This document shows positions 1 to 8,038 of a stretch of 64,000 nucleotides of DNA, piece after piece. Source of the stretch: Herbaspirillum rhizosphaerae_A (GTDB lineage: Bacteria > Pseudomonadota > Gammaproteobacteria > Burkholderiales > Burkholderiaceae_D). The stretch is taken from the NCBI RefSeq assembly GCF_046025915.1, contig NZ_JAQQFR010000009.1:1-64000 (forward strand). Reading direction: 5' to 3'. How positions within the stretch are numbered: the first letter of the stretch is position 1; each line of letters opens with the position of its first letter. Made by a program: the position numbers and the translations under genes. The notes beneath the pieces were generated by a model. The model did not search any database. It was given only the letters and a program-made list of their open reading frames with translations, and was not told the origin of the DNA.

Positions 1-1
1 G

Positions 2-451
2 CAGGAACTAGGATTGTCGATAGCACAACTTTCCAGGCTGGCAGGACTCTCTAGAAAAACGGTTAGCCAGCTTGAGCAAGGACAGCTTAAGGACATGGGT
101 TTTTACAAATTGCAAATCCTCCTTCAGCTCCTAGGACTATCCTTTGGTTCGCTGTCGATCACCGGTCGAGAGCGAAAACAAGGCCTATGGATGGCAGCTC
201 AAAATACAAACGTCAGCTATAAAAGCCAGATATCAACAGAGGAACTGCGGGCTGTTCTTTTGACTTTGCAAGTGCCAAATAGGATAAAGACCAACGTAAT
301 ACATTTCCTGGATGAAGCTCCATTGTCCATGCTGACTATGGCAGTGGAAGAAACAGGAGGTACGCCGGAAGAACGAAAAGCGATTTGGGGCAATATCAAG
401 AAGCTGGCTAAACTACTACAGGTCGAGCGTGGGGGGCTGTGGAGGAAGTAG
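2..451 (+). CDS. HTH (XRE/HipB-like) regulator, 5' end outside the window
   Basis: The frame is open through the window edge, so the gene starts upstream; the first in-window start candidate is a TTG at 14. The N-terminal part is a Cro/C1-type helix-turn-helix (SIAQLSRLAGLSRKTVSQLE). The remaining 100 or so residues form a tail (ELRAVLLTLQVPNRIK, then FLDEAPLSML) that I know only loosely from small antitoxin-like or phage-like regulators. Such proteins usually bind an operator and often pair with a toxin or enzyme gene directly downstream. No recognisable partner follows here, so it is either an orphan or the survivor of a broken pair. HTH call is firm; the biological role is not. Confidence 0.7.
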   Translation, partial: QELGLSIAQLSRLAGLSRKTVSQLEQGQLKDMGFYKLQILLQLLGLSFGSLSITGRERKQGLWMAAQNTNVSYKSQISTEELRAVLLTLQVPNRIKTNVIHFLDEAPLSMLTMAVEETGGTPEERKAIWGNIKKLAKLLQVERGGLWRK

Positions 452-1039
452 CGCTGATGATCTCGGACGTCTAATTACACAAGCGACAAAGAGAGTAGGG
501 AGCGCGGATGGACGTCGCTTCTTAATGAGGAATGAAAATATGCTAGGCAAGGCTGCTACCCCTAGGCAGCGCTTGGCAGAAATTGAGCAAAAACGCCGGG
601 CCCAGATCGCAGCACAAGCGGCTATCCGAGAGAAGAATCGTTGCGACCTTAAAATCCGAAATCTTTGCCGTAAAGCTCTCTGGGTTGGAGAAATTTGTAA
701 CTCAGATATTTGGCTACCGCCTAGTAAGGTATGGGAGAACTCGGCCTCACATGTGCAGCCGGATGAAAGTTCGGATATTTGGAAGGTTCTGATTGAGCAT
801 GAGGCTTACCGAACGAGAGGCTAGCTCATATAGGGCATTGTGCCAGGCAAACACAACGCAGGCCCTTGGGAACAGCAGAAAGCGACAGAACCTGGATATC
901 GGCTGCAAAGCTCATGGGCATGCGGCCGACCGGTACAAGCAGTGCCACAGCCGCTTGGGAACAAATTTCTGCACAGAGTGGATACAACTTTATGCAAACC
1001 AACGAGTGCGTTTATCCAGGCTTTCCTTAAACATATACT
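452..1039. other. 588-bp stretch without a recognisable gene
   Basis: Several overlapping frames of 60-130 codons are open (for example 429-824, 583-792 and 793-1050 on the + strand), but none has a convincing ribosome binding site, a family signature or consistent codon use. The stretch lies between the truncated HTH gene and the dif-like site. It looks like decayed accessory DNA, possibly the former partner of the upstream regulator. Confidence 0.5.
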
Positions 1040-1067
1040 ATTTTACATAATGTAAATTATGCGAATT
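1040..1067 (-). other. dif-like XerC/XerD recombination site
   Basis: Read on the - strand the 28 bp divide into an 11-bp left arm AATTCGCATAA, a 6-bp centre TTTACA and an 11-bp right arm TTATGTAAAAT. Against E. coli dif this gives 8/11 in the XerC arm, 4/6 in the centre and 10/11 in the XerD arm. The layout (11-6-11, inner arms CATAA and TTATG) is that of Xer sites. It is either the chromosomal dif or an attachment site of a Xer-dependent phage; the phage-like genes that start 26 bp to its right favour an element end next to or at dif. It implies that the window touches the replication terminus. Confidence 0.7.
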
Positions 1068-1093
1068 TTAAGTCTTGGCAAAAAGTCTCAACA

Positions 1094-1501
1094 ATGTTCA
1101 ATTCGGCAACACTTTTAGCCCATCTTGCCGATACCTCCTTCACGCCAACCAACTCGAAAAACATCATGCGTTATCCAAACTCCCGTTACGGTAATCCGGT
1201 TGAATTTCAGTACTACGCCCAAGGTCAGCCAGCCAGCGAGATCGCCAAGCGCCTCAAACGCGACAAGCGCACTGTCCAGCGATGGCTCAACGGCAAACAG
1301 AAAATGCCGTGGTGGATTCCAGAGATCATGCGACTACAGCGCCTTGAATATGACCTATGGATGCACCAGACCGGTCTAGGCCGCATGCGTACCAAGCTCG
1401 GCGTCGCCAGCGCTGACGTGATCGCGTTCAAAGATATCCGGCAGCCAGATGACCTACCGGCACCGACTCAAACCGGCCAAGGCAACAGCCAGGCTGCTTA
1501 A
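1094..1501 (+). CDS. Small phage-type HTH protein
   Basis: 135 residues, or 111 if the ATG at 1166 is used; neither start has a good ribosome binding site. The centre carries a clear helix-turn-helix (ASEIAKRLKRDKRTVQRWLN), followed by an aromatic, basic stretch (PWWIPEIMRLQRLEYDLW) and a polar tail. This combination is typical of small regulatory proteins of filamentous and other small phages, but I cannot name a family. It starts 26 bp from the dif-like site and is followed on the same strand by a DUF1640-like gene and a shared terminator, so the two probably form one transcript. Confidence 0.6.
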   Translation: MFNSATLLAHLADTSFTPTNSKNIMRYPNSRYGNPVEFQYYAQGQPASEIAKRLKRDKRTVQRWLNGKQKMPWWIPEIMRLQRLEYDLWMHQTGLGRMRTKLGVASADVIAFKDIRQPDDLPAPTQTGQGNSQAA

Positions 1502-1543
1502 TCCCACTAAATGCTATACTTTTGACAGAAACGACCCACTCAT

Positions 1544-1777
1544 ATGACAACCGTGACTTTTGACACCCACCAGTTCATTAAAAAGCTTGAAGCCGCAGGC
1601 TTAGCCGAAGCTCAGGCGGAAGCTATTTCCGAAGCAATTAAAACCGCGTCGGACACCGCTGATACAGTGTCGAAAAAAGACCTACAAATCGAACTGGCTC
1701 CGATCAGAACCGATTTGACGGTGCTCGGTCTTATCGTCGCAGGCGTCGCCGCCCTCGTCCTGAAATCGTTTTTCTAA
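1544..1777 (+). CDS. DUF1640-like coiled-coil, tail-anchored small protein
   Basis: 77 residues. The first 55 are helical and acidic/alanine-rich (FIKKLEAAGLAEAQAEAI, then SKKDLQIELAPIRTDL), which fits the DUF1640 (CCDC90-type) coiled coil; the last 18 form one hydrophobic membrane segment (LTVLGLIVAGVAALVLKSFF). Short DUF1640 proteins are common in proteobacterial mobile elements and their role is unknown. It follows the HTH gene by 42 bp and ends just before a strong hairpin at 1800-1823. Membrane anchoring by the C-terminus is inferred from the sequence. Confidence 0.6.
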   Translation: MTTVTFDTHQFIKKLEAAGLAEAQAEAISEAIKTASDTADTVSKKDLQIELAPIRTDLTVLGLIVAGVAALVLKSFF

Positions 1778-1799
1778 CGACATTAAGCCCCAAAAAACT

Positions 1800-1823
1800 A
1801 AAGCCCCGCAAGGGGCTTTTTTT
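1800..1823. terminator. Bidirectional intrinsic terminator
   Basis: Stem AAGCCCC / GGGGCTT with a GCAA loop, followed by seven T on the + strand; on the - strand the hairpin is followed by TTTAGTTTTTT. It serves the small phage-type genes from the left and the convergent OLD-family gene, whose stop codon lies inside it. Confidence 0.85.
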
Positions 1824-3246
1824 AGACAATTAAATTATTCACGACTTTCTCACCAAGATAATTGGCGAGACTATTTGGAGTTTCCCACCGGGCATTTACC
1901 ATCATTCCAATACATTGCCCAACAACGACTTCCCACGGTTTATTACTACCCATGATCCCCATTAGATCATTTCTGATCGTCTTAAGGTCGTAGTCTTTTC
2001 TCAAAAAATCTCCAGCCTGAAATTTCCTCATCTCTTCAATATGGATGTGATCATCATTTCGGACGATCCATTCCTCTATCTTTACCTTCAAAGCTTCCCA
2101 CGAGGTGTTAAGTCTTGCAAGCACATCGTCGCATAACAGCAGGTTTTCGGCAGCACGACAAGAAAGCCTCATTCTTATTAGCGGCAAAATATCATTGATG
2201 AAATCATCTGTCTCGTCACGATCCCTCAGGGAAAAAGCTTTGGGATTATCATAAATAGAAGAGACTACGCTAGCAATTTCAATCTCATATTCGTTTAAAT
2301 TATTAATGCTATCTACTGCGCACGGAAATATTTTTATCCTACCTTTGGATGTTCGGACGGCCTGCTGCCAAACTCTCTCATCATCTTCACCCTCTACAAG
2401 CAATATCGGCGATTCATTGAAAATATTAGACAATGGATGAGCACCAAAAACAGGAAGAACCTTCCGATATAGATCGCTTATAGGTCTCATTTGAATAATC
2501 TTTTGGCCCGCATTTATAAAAGCCACTGATACATCTTTGTATTCTTGTTCACTAAAGGCCCCTAAAAATGAAGTGCTGTGCGTTGCTGCAATAATTCGGA
2601 AATTTGACTTCTCAACGAGAGTCTTCAAAAACTTGCCGAACCTAGCCTGAAGATCGGGGTGCAGATGCGCGTCAGGTTCGTCTAAGAATAAAATATTTTC
2701 TTTCCCGGGCGTGGCCTCTTTAGAGAAAACCAAACACTCAATCGCTAAGGCGATCAGCTCTGATTCACCGCTACTAATTTGCTGTGGCGTTAATTGAACC
2801 CCGTCTGTCTTGTAGATTTTAAAATCATTGTCTTCTCTTCTTATTTGTACATTGTCGAGCAACAAATTTATCAAATCAACAGTGTCTTGAAACGATTCTG
2901 CGGGCAACGAGTTTTGGACGTTTTTTTCCATTTCACGAAGGGCCAGAAGTTCCAATTTTCGATAATTAAGTAAAGTATTTTCTTTAAATTGATTGAATTG
3001 ATTTTGTCGACTCTGATTTTCCAGCCAAACCTGATTACTAATATTTTGCGCCACGGTCGCATTAAACATCAAAGCTCCTCCACGTTCCGGAGCTATGTAG
3101 CGCAATTGCGAAAATCTGGCGTCCCCGCGAAGATGCGTATCAAACGCTTTCAGTGCCGTACTTTTTCCACACCCATTTTTCCCCATAAAAATATTTATTA
3201 AATTTAAATCCTTAACTACATAGTCACCATTCCCAACGATTTCCAT
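1822..3246 (-). CDS. OLD-family ATPase with TOPRIM nuclease domain (probable phage defence)
   Basis: 474 residues. An ABC/SMC-type ATPase is complete: Walker A GKNGCGKST (22-30), signature SSGES (158-162), Walker B ILFLDEPD (185-192) and the switch histidine in ATHS (221-224). A TOPRIM domain follows, with the catalytic glutamate in LLVEGEDDE (282-290) and a DxD at 342-344. ATPase plus TOPRIM defines OLD-type nucleases, many of which act in anti-phage defence (P2 Old, PARIS/Gabija-like systems). The start at 3246 follows an AGGGGG ribosome binding site. The DNA is clearly more AT-rich than the rest of the window. It sits 32 bp downstream of a truncated Rep gene on the same strand, with no UvrD-like helicase partner, so Gabija is excluded. 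Defence is inferred from family and context. Confidence 0.85.
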   Translation of the reverse strand: MEIVGNGDYVVKDLNLINIFMGKNGCGKSTALKAFDTHLRGDARFSQLRYIAPERGGALMFNATVAQNISNQVWLENQSRQNQFNQFKENTLLNYRKLELLALREMEKNVQNSLPAESFQDTVDLINLLLDNVQIRREDNDFKIYKTDGVQLTPQQISSGESELIALAIECLVFSKEATPGKENILFLDEPDAHLHPDLQARFGKFLKTLVEKSNFRIIAATHSTSFLGAFSEQEYKDVSVAFINAGQKIIQMRPISDLYRKVLPVFGAHPLSNIFNESPILLVEGEDDERVWQQAVRTSKGRIKIFPCAVDSINNLNEYEIEIASVVSSIYDNPKAFSLRDRDETDDFINDILPLIRMRLSCRAAENLLLCDDVLARLNTSWEALKVKIEEWIVRNDDHIHIEEMRKFQAGDFLRKDYDLKTIRNDLMGIMGSNKPWEVVVGQCIGMMVNARWETPNSLANYLGEKVVNNLIV

Positions 3247-3278
3247 TTTTAATTTCCCCCTAGTTAGCTTTACTCATT

Positions 3279-3800
3279 TTAAAACGGTTCCAGTACGTCT
3301 CCGCCATTATGCGGCCCTGTTGCAATCCAAATTACGTCAAGGGCCTTGTTGTACCAAAACTGTGCACCATCAAGCAGACCTGATTCGGCGATGGCAAACG
3401 CCGTTTGAACAGCGCCCAAGGCCGTCATGCTGGCAATGGGCCAGCTTTGCATCTCCGGCTTAGGAATTCCCCGCGATGCGAAATAGCGCTTTTGATCCAG
3501 TTCGCGGCAATCCATATCCTTCCCACAGTATTTAGCGATATAAGCCGCCAGTTTGTGCACGCCCTCTTTCCCAAAACCGAACTTGGCCGGGTTGCGAACA
3601 TCAATGTTCGACAATGAGCGCCCTTGCTCATCGACGCCCACAATGCTCGACCAGATAGAGCGCAGCAAATGATAGGACTGACGACCATTCTCGGCTCTGT
3701 GGAAGTGCAGCGCGCCGGTCTTATTTTTCCGGTAAGTAAGCGTGATCATGCGATCACACCAATGAAGATAATCTGCCGTTGCGACATCACCGATCCATTG
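3279..3800 (-). pseudogene. Truncated rolling-circle replication initiator (phage/plasmid Rep)
   Basis: The frame is open from a stop at 3801-3803, with an internal ATG at 3749. It shows the marks of HUH-type initiators: an ITLTY strand (motif 1, just after ATG 3749), an HFH pair shortly after (motif 2), and AAYIAKYCGKDM (motif 3, the tyrosine-bearing helix of inovirus and microvirus Rep). Homology-like sequence (GDVATADYLHWCDR) continues upstream of ATG 3749 with no start before the stop, so the N-terminus is missing; motifs 1 and 2 are also unusually close. I read it as a replication gene of a small single-strand phage that lost its 5' part. The OLD gene follows directly. Confidence 0.6.
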
Positions 3801-3886
3801 TCAATTCCCTGCTTTCATGGCAGCATGCTGAGCGCTATTGGTCGGCATCTTAAGAAAAAACATTAATAAATAATGAGGGGGTAAAG

Positions 3887-4522
3887 ATGAAAAAAATCAT
3901 CCGCAGTAGCATGGTCTGCAGTGTTCTTTCCAGCATTTTTCTGACGGCTTGCGCGCCCCTTCCTGGTCATGGCGTACTTAAGCCCGATGTGCTTGCCATT
4001 GGCGAAGATGAATCCATCCTCGTGATCGGAGTTACCCAGCCATACTATGCCGTCAATTTCAAAACGATTGACTACCGGGGGCCTAAAAATACGCCCGCGA
4101 ACCAATGGCTCATAGGCACGCCGGTTGACGGCTACGTAGTTGGCCATGTCGCATCAGGAATCACGATGGAGAGTACGACTGTGCGTCGCACCCTCAACTC
4201 CGAAAAGGGATTGATGGGAAAAATCTACGAGTCTTGCGGCGGTGGCGACAAGGCCGTATTCAATGTTCCCAAGGGTAAGGTGCTTTACCTCGGGGATTTC
4301 GATTTTAGTCCGTCGGAAGAGCAAAACGCATCTTCCAACTCGTGGCTGAGACTGCACTTCAATTACAAAGACAACATTGCAGCCGCGACAGCTTATTTGA
4401 AGAAGAACTATCCAAACCTGGCTGATCGTTTGGAGAAGGCGGATGTGCAGATTATCAAGGCGTCGAATACGTGTCCGAAGCCGACGACACAAATGTTTAT
4501 CATGGTGCCGACCAAGAAATGA
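3887..4522 (+). CDS. Putative lipoprotein of unknown function
   Basis: 211 residues. A basic N-terminus and hydrophobic stretch end in a lipobox FLTAC, with Cys22 as the likely lipidated residue. A GAGGGGGT ribosome binding site stands 5 bp before the ATG. The mature part has no family that I recognise; three further cysteines (in YESCGGGD and SNTCPKP) could form a disulfide. Probably an outer or inner membrane lipoprotein facing the periplasm. It is the first gene after the phage-like remnant with ordinary chromosomal codon use and may mark the right edge of that element. The next gene starts 64 bp on and may share its transcript. Confidence 0.7.
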   Translation: MKKIIRSSMVCSVLSSIFLTACAPLPGHGVLKPDVLAIGEDESILVIGVTQPYYAVNFKTIDYRGPKNTPANQWLIGTPVDGYVVGHVASGITMESTTVRRTLNSEKGLMGKIYESCGGGDKAVFNVPKGKVLYLGDFDFSPSEEQNASSNSWLRLHFNYKDNIAAATAYLKKNYPNLADRLEKADVQIIKASNTCPKPTTQMFIMVPTKK

Positions 4523-4586
4523 AGATAGTTTTTCCAATCCCCATTAGAGCGCTCCTCATCAATCAGAAGATCTATCAACACACATC

Positions 4587-5108
4587 ATGAGCATATCGAT
4601 TCTGTCAAAAGAGACTTGCGGAGACGACTCCATTTCTCAAGCTGAATTCAGCGCCTTTACCGGTGGAGGAATTTATCCTAATGAATGGATAAAGTATCGC
4701 GAGGGGAAATCCCGGCATCTCGGCTGGAATGGATGGGCGGCCATATTGGGAGCACAATGGTTTTTCTATAGGAAGCTCTATACCCAGGGCGCATTGGCTG
4801 CACTCGTTGAATTGATCCTGTTCAGTCCGATGTTCTTGTTTGGTGATTTTTTTAGAAACCTTATTGGTTCGGTCAATGCCTTCTTTTACTTGATTTGTGC
4901 GAGTTGGCTTCTGCTGATCAGAATCGGTATCGGCTATTGGGCTAACGCCGCCTATTATAAAAAAGCTGTGGCGGTGATCAGGGAAGCTGATCTGCTGAAT
5001 CTGGACAATGACGCTCACCTTAGAGTGATCAAGAGTGAGGGCGGGATCAATGTCCCTGCGTTTCTGCTGGCGTACGTTGCCTATGCCGTTCTGGCACGAC
5101 TTGGTTGA
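4587..5108 (+). CDS. DUF2628 family membrane protein
   Basis: 173 residues. After a hydrophilic N-terminus of about 45 residues comes the DUF2628 hallmark, a tryptophan/aromatic-rich entry to the membrane (LGWNGWAAILGAQWFFYRKLY), then two or three hydrophobic segments (LAALVELILFSPMFLFG, FFYLICASWLLLIRIGIGY) and a terminal one (INVPAFLLAYVAYAVLARLG). DUF2628 proteins are small inner-membrane proteins without an assigned function. It follows the lipoprotein on the same strand. Confidence 0.75.
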   Translation: MSISILSKETCGDDSISQAEFSAFTGGGIYPNEWIKYREGKSRHLGWNGWAAILGAQWFFYRKLYTQGALAALVELILFSPMFLFGDFFRNLIGSVNAFFYLICASWLLLIRIGIGYWANAAYYKKAVAVIREADLLNLDNDAHLRVIKSEGGINVPAFLLAYVAYAVLARLG

Positions 5109-5208
5109 CGGACAATAAGACGATCAATTGCCGTGATCGCCTCGGCGAAAATTTTGTTTCGATAAGGGCGCAATTAAAAGAAGACACGCCCTCCTCGTCA
5201 GGCATTGT

Positions 5209-5979
5209 TCACTTCCCCCCAGTAACATCAAGAAACGTCCCCGTGATAAAAGATGCCTCGGTGCTCGCCAGCCATAAAATCGCGCGCGCTACCTCTTCAG
5301 GTTGGCCGCCTCTGCCCATGGGGATCGAGTCCTTCACGCGATCTACGCGTCCCGGCTCTCCGCCGCTGGCGTGCATCTCCGTATAGATATGTCCGGGGCG
5401 GATGCAGTTGACGCGTATTCCTTCCCGGGCGACTTCTTTGGCGAAGCCGGTGGTGAATGTTTCGACGGCGCCTTTTGATGCGGCATAGTCGACATATTCA
5501 TTTGGACTGCCGAGTCGGGCGGATGCCGACGAGATATTGATGACAGAACCACCTCGTCCGTTGTGACGATAGGACATGCGCTTCGTCGCCTGTTGGGCAC
5601 AAAGAATGGGGCCAATGGCGTTGACTGCGAAGATGCGTTGCATCCGCTCGAATGGGAGGTCCTCAAGCCGGGTCTGCGGTGCAAGTACCGCCGCATTGTT
5701 GACCAGTACGTCGAGCCGTCCGAACTCCCGGTCGATTGCGCCAAACAGTTGGGCGACCTGCTCTGGATCCGCGCTGTCTGCGCGAATCGCCAAAGCTTTG
5801 CGTCCGGTGGCCTCGACATCAGTCTTCACGGCTAGCGCAGCGGACTCGTTGGAAACAAAGCTGATGGCCACATCATAACCTGCTGCGGCAGCAAGCCGCG
5901 CAGTGGCTGCTCCTACGCCGCGACTTCCGCCGGTGATCAGGATGACCGGTGCTTGAGTGATTTGAGGAAATGTATCCAT
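5209..5979 (-). CDS. SDR-family NAD(P)-dependent oxidoreductase
   Basis: 256 residues from the ATG at 5979, which has a GGAGG site; a GTG farther upstream at 5994 would lie on that site and is rejected. Rossmann motif ITGGSRGVGAA near the N-terminus, NNAA at the central strand, and the active-site serine (NISSASA) and YAASK (Tyr-xxx-Lys). This is a classical SDR of the 3-oxoacyl-ACP reductase / glucose dehydrogenase type; the substrate cannot be read from sequence. A DMT transporter and a LysR regulator lie upstream on the same strand, suggesting a small uptake-and-reduction or detoxification unit. Confidence 0.85.
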   Translation of the reverse strand: MDTFPQITQAPVILITGGSRGVGAATARLAAAAGYDVAISFVSNESAALAVKTDVEATGRKALAIRADSADPEQVAQLFGAIDREFGRLDVLVNNAAVLAPQTRLEDLPFERMQRIFAVNAIGPILCAQQATKRMSYRHNGRGGSVINISSASARLGSPNEYVDYAASKGAVETFTTGFAKEVAREGIRVNCIRPGHIYTEMHASGGEPGRVDRVKDSIPMGRGGQPEEVARAILWLASTEASFITGTFLDVTGGK

Positions 5980-6033
5980 TTGGTAAGCCTCCACGGGGTG
6001 ATGAATTATTAATTGCAGTCAAATTTGCTGCTG

Positions 6034-6861
6034 TCAGCCGATGATGATCGTACCGATGGCAATCACGGCGCACGCCAGCACTTTGCGGATCGTCAATTTC
6101 TCGCCCAAGAAAAAGTACCCGATCACTGCTGCGAACAGCACACTGGTTTCGCGCAATGCAGATACTGCTCCCATGGGGGCGCCAGACATGGCGTAGATGA
6201 CTATTCCATAGGCCAGAAGAGAAACCAGTCCGCCGATGAAGGCCGTGACGAATCCTGGGCGGATAGTCAATAAACTGCTTGCACCGCGCAGGCCGATGTA
6301 GACGGGCGGCATCAAGACTCCCCACAAAGCGCACATCCACGCCGTATATGCCATGGGCGCGCCGGACAGCCGCACGCCGATACCGTCCGTCACGCTGTAG
6401 GCGGCAATGAAACATCCGGTGCCCAGCGCGTACGGCAGACTGGGGACCGCAAGCTTGCGTCCTTTAAAGGCCAGGGAAATAATGCCGCCCGATACCAGAG
6501 TAATGCCGAACAGGGCGTTCATCCCAACGCTCTCCCCTGCGCAAACTGAGGCGGCGATGGTGATCAATATGGGAGAGGAGCCGCGAGAAATCGGGTAGGT
6601 TTGTCCCAAGTCTCCGACCTGATAGCTCCTGACGAGAAACAGGTTGTAGCCGACATGCAGCCCGGCTGAAAGTGCGGCGTACATCCAGCTGGCTTTGGCC
6701 GGAGGCTCCAGAAACAAGGCGATTGTGGCGCTGGCAATGGCTACGGCCACGCACATGACGGTCATCGTCCAGAGCCGGTCGGCGCCGCCACGGAGGAGCG
6801 CATTCCAGCCTGCGTGCAACAGCGCTGCAAAAAGTATGAGTAAAACGATATGAAAAGGCAT
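6034..6861 (-). CDS. EamA/DMT-family transporter
   Basis: 275 residues, almost wholly hydrophobic, with about ten membrane segments arranged as two EamA repeats. Each repeat ends with the family's small-residue-rich helix (PISRGSSPILITIAASVCAGE in the first half, LRETSVLFAAVIGYFFLGEK in the second). DMT carriers export amino acids, metabolites or drugs, and the substrate is not predictable here. It lies 54 bp upstream of the SDR gene and 85 bp downstream of the LysR gene, all on the - strand, so one operon is likely. Confidence 0.85.
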   Translation of the reverse strand: MPFHIVLLILFAALLHAGWNALLRGGADRLWTMTVMCVAVAIASATIALFLEPPAKASWMYAALSAGLHVGYNLFLVRSYQVGDLGQTYPISRGSSPILITIAASVCAGESVGMNALFGITLVSGGIISLAFKGRKLAVPSLPYALGTGCFIAAYSVTDGIGVRLSGAPMAYTAWMCALWGVLMPPVYIGLRGASSLLTIRPGFVTAFIGGLVSLLAYGIVIYAMSGAPMGAVSALRETSVLFAAVIGYFFLGEKLTIRKVLACAVIAIGTIIIG

Positions 6862-6946
6862 ACGCCATATTAAGCAGACCGGCGTTGCGATTAAAGCGAA
6901 GTCTCCTCATTGTGGGATGAGCAAATCCTCATGCATTGTTATGCGC

Positions 6947-7852
6947 TTATTGATAATCTTGTTGTGCCTTGCTTGATTCGGCAAGGAGCCAGTTACGAAA
7001 ACTGACGACGTGGGATTGCGACTCTATCCCTTTGGGACAAACGAAATAGTAGGCAACCGGGGATGGAAACGGCAGATCGAATAGCCTGGCCAGACTACCA
7101 TCGCTGATTTCAGCCTCGACATGCCCGCTTCGCGCCAGAGCTATTCCCTGCCCTAGCAATGCCGCCTCAATGGTCATGTTGGTGTCGGCGAAGCGGACAT
7201 TCTCCTTGAGTGCTGAAATGCTGACGCCTACCTGTTGAAACCAAAGCTCCCATTTAGGCACCAGGTCTGCGCCGTCGCGTGTCAACAGCGGATAGCGCAA
7301 TAGTTCGGCGGGTTCGCGTGGCGTCCCGAAGCGTTTCAACAGATCAGGACTGGCAACCGGAAAAATCTGTTCTCTGAACATGAATTCCGAGTGCAGGCCT
7401 CGATAATTTCCATTGCCAAAGCGAATCGCAACGTCTGACTCGTTGCTTGAAAAATTGATGGCCTTGTCGGTGGTTTCCAGCGTGACCAGGATTTCGGGAT
7501 GTTGCTGCGACAGACTTGGCAAGCGTGGCAGCAACCACTTTAGCGCAAATGAATAGGTTGTACTGACCTTGAGTCGAACCCTGCCCTTTTGTTCTCTCAG
7601 ATCGGAGAGTGTAGCCTCCAGATTCATGAAGAATTCACGGACGATCGGCGCGAGCGCTGCGCCTGCGGGTGTCAGGCTCAATGATTTCCCCCGCTGAAAT
7701 AACTGCAATCCCCATAGTTCTTCGAGGTTCTTCAACTGATGGCTTACTGCGCTTTGGGTGACATGCAATTCTTCCGAGGCAGCAGTGAATGTTGCGTGCC
7801 GTGTCGCAACCTCAAAGGCGCGTAAAGTGGCGGTAGGAGGCAGATCTCTCAT
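6947..7852 (-). CDS. LysR-family regulator (GcvA-like)
   Basis: 301 residues: N-terminal winged HTH (TLRAFEVATRHATFTAASEE followed by LHVTQSAVSHQLKNLE) and a C-terminal LysR effector domain from about residue 92. The opening RDLPPTATLRAFEVA is typical of the GcvA/AmpR branch. A ribosome binding site (GGAGAA) precedes the ATG. It is transcribed toward the transporter and SDR genes, and away from the glyoxalase-like gene at 8039, so the 186-bp gap may hold a control region for both sides. Target genes are inferred from position only. Confidence 0.85.
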   Translation of the reverse strand: MRDLPPTATLRAFEVATRHATFTAASEELHVTQSAVSHQLKNLEELWGLQLFQRGKSLSLTPAGAALAPIVREFFMNLEATLSDLREQKGRVRLKVSTTYSFALKWLLPRLPSLSQQHPEILVTLETTDKAINFSSNESDVAIRFGNGNYRGLHSEFMFREQIFPVASPDLLKRFGTPREPAELLRYPLLTRDGADLVPKWELWFQQVGVSISALKENVRFADTNMTIEAALLGQGIALARSGHVEAEISDGSLARLFDLPFPSPVAYYFVCPKGIESQSHVVSFRNWLLAESSKAQQDYQ

Positions 7853-7881
7853 AAGTTTCTCCGCAGGCTTTTAAAACAGAT

Positions 7882-7901
7882 TCATGAATGAAAGCTCATG
7901 A
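7882..7901. promoter_or_regulatory. Possible operator: paired TCATGA motifs
   Basis: Two self-complementary TCATGA hexamers, 8 bp apart, lie 30 bp before the LysR start in the divergent gap. Spacing and place fit an autoregulatory LysR site, but the motif is short and could be chance. Confidence 0.3.
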
Positions 7902-8038
7902 TAAAACATCTTGGCATTCTGCGAGAGCCGCTGATTCTTGACTCCGTTATCGTTATCCTGCTCTGAGGTAAACTGCATTTCAAACAATCCTCGCGTCCTG
8001 AATTCCATTTCCTCTCATTTCCTCTCATCCCAATAGTC

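Noticed and set aside
3855..3882. A second dif-like site to the right of the phage-like genes
   Set aside because: Only the ACATTAAT and AATAATGAGG parts resemble Xer arms, with wrong spacing and many mismatches; it also overlaps the ribosome binding site of the lipoprotein gene.
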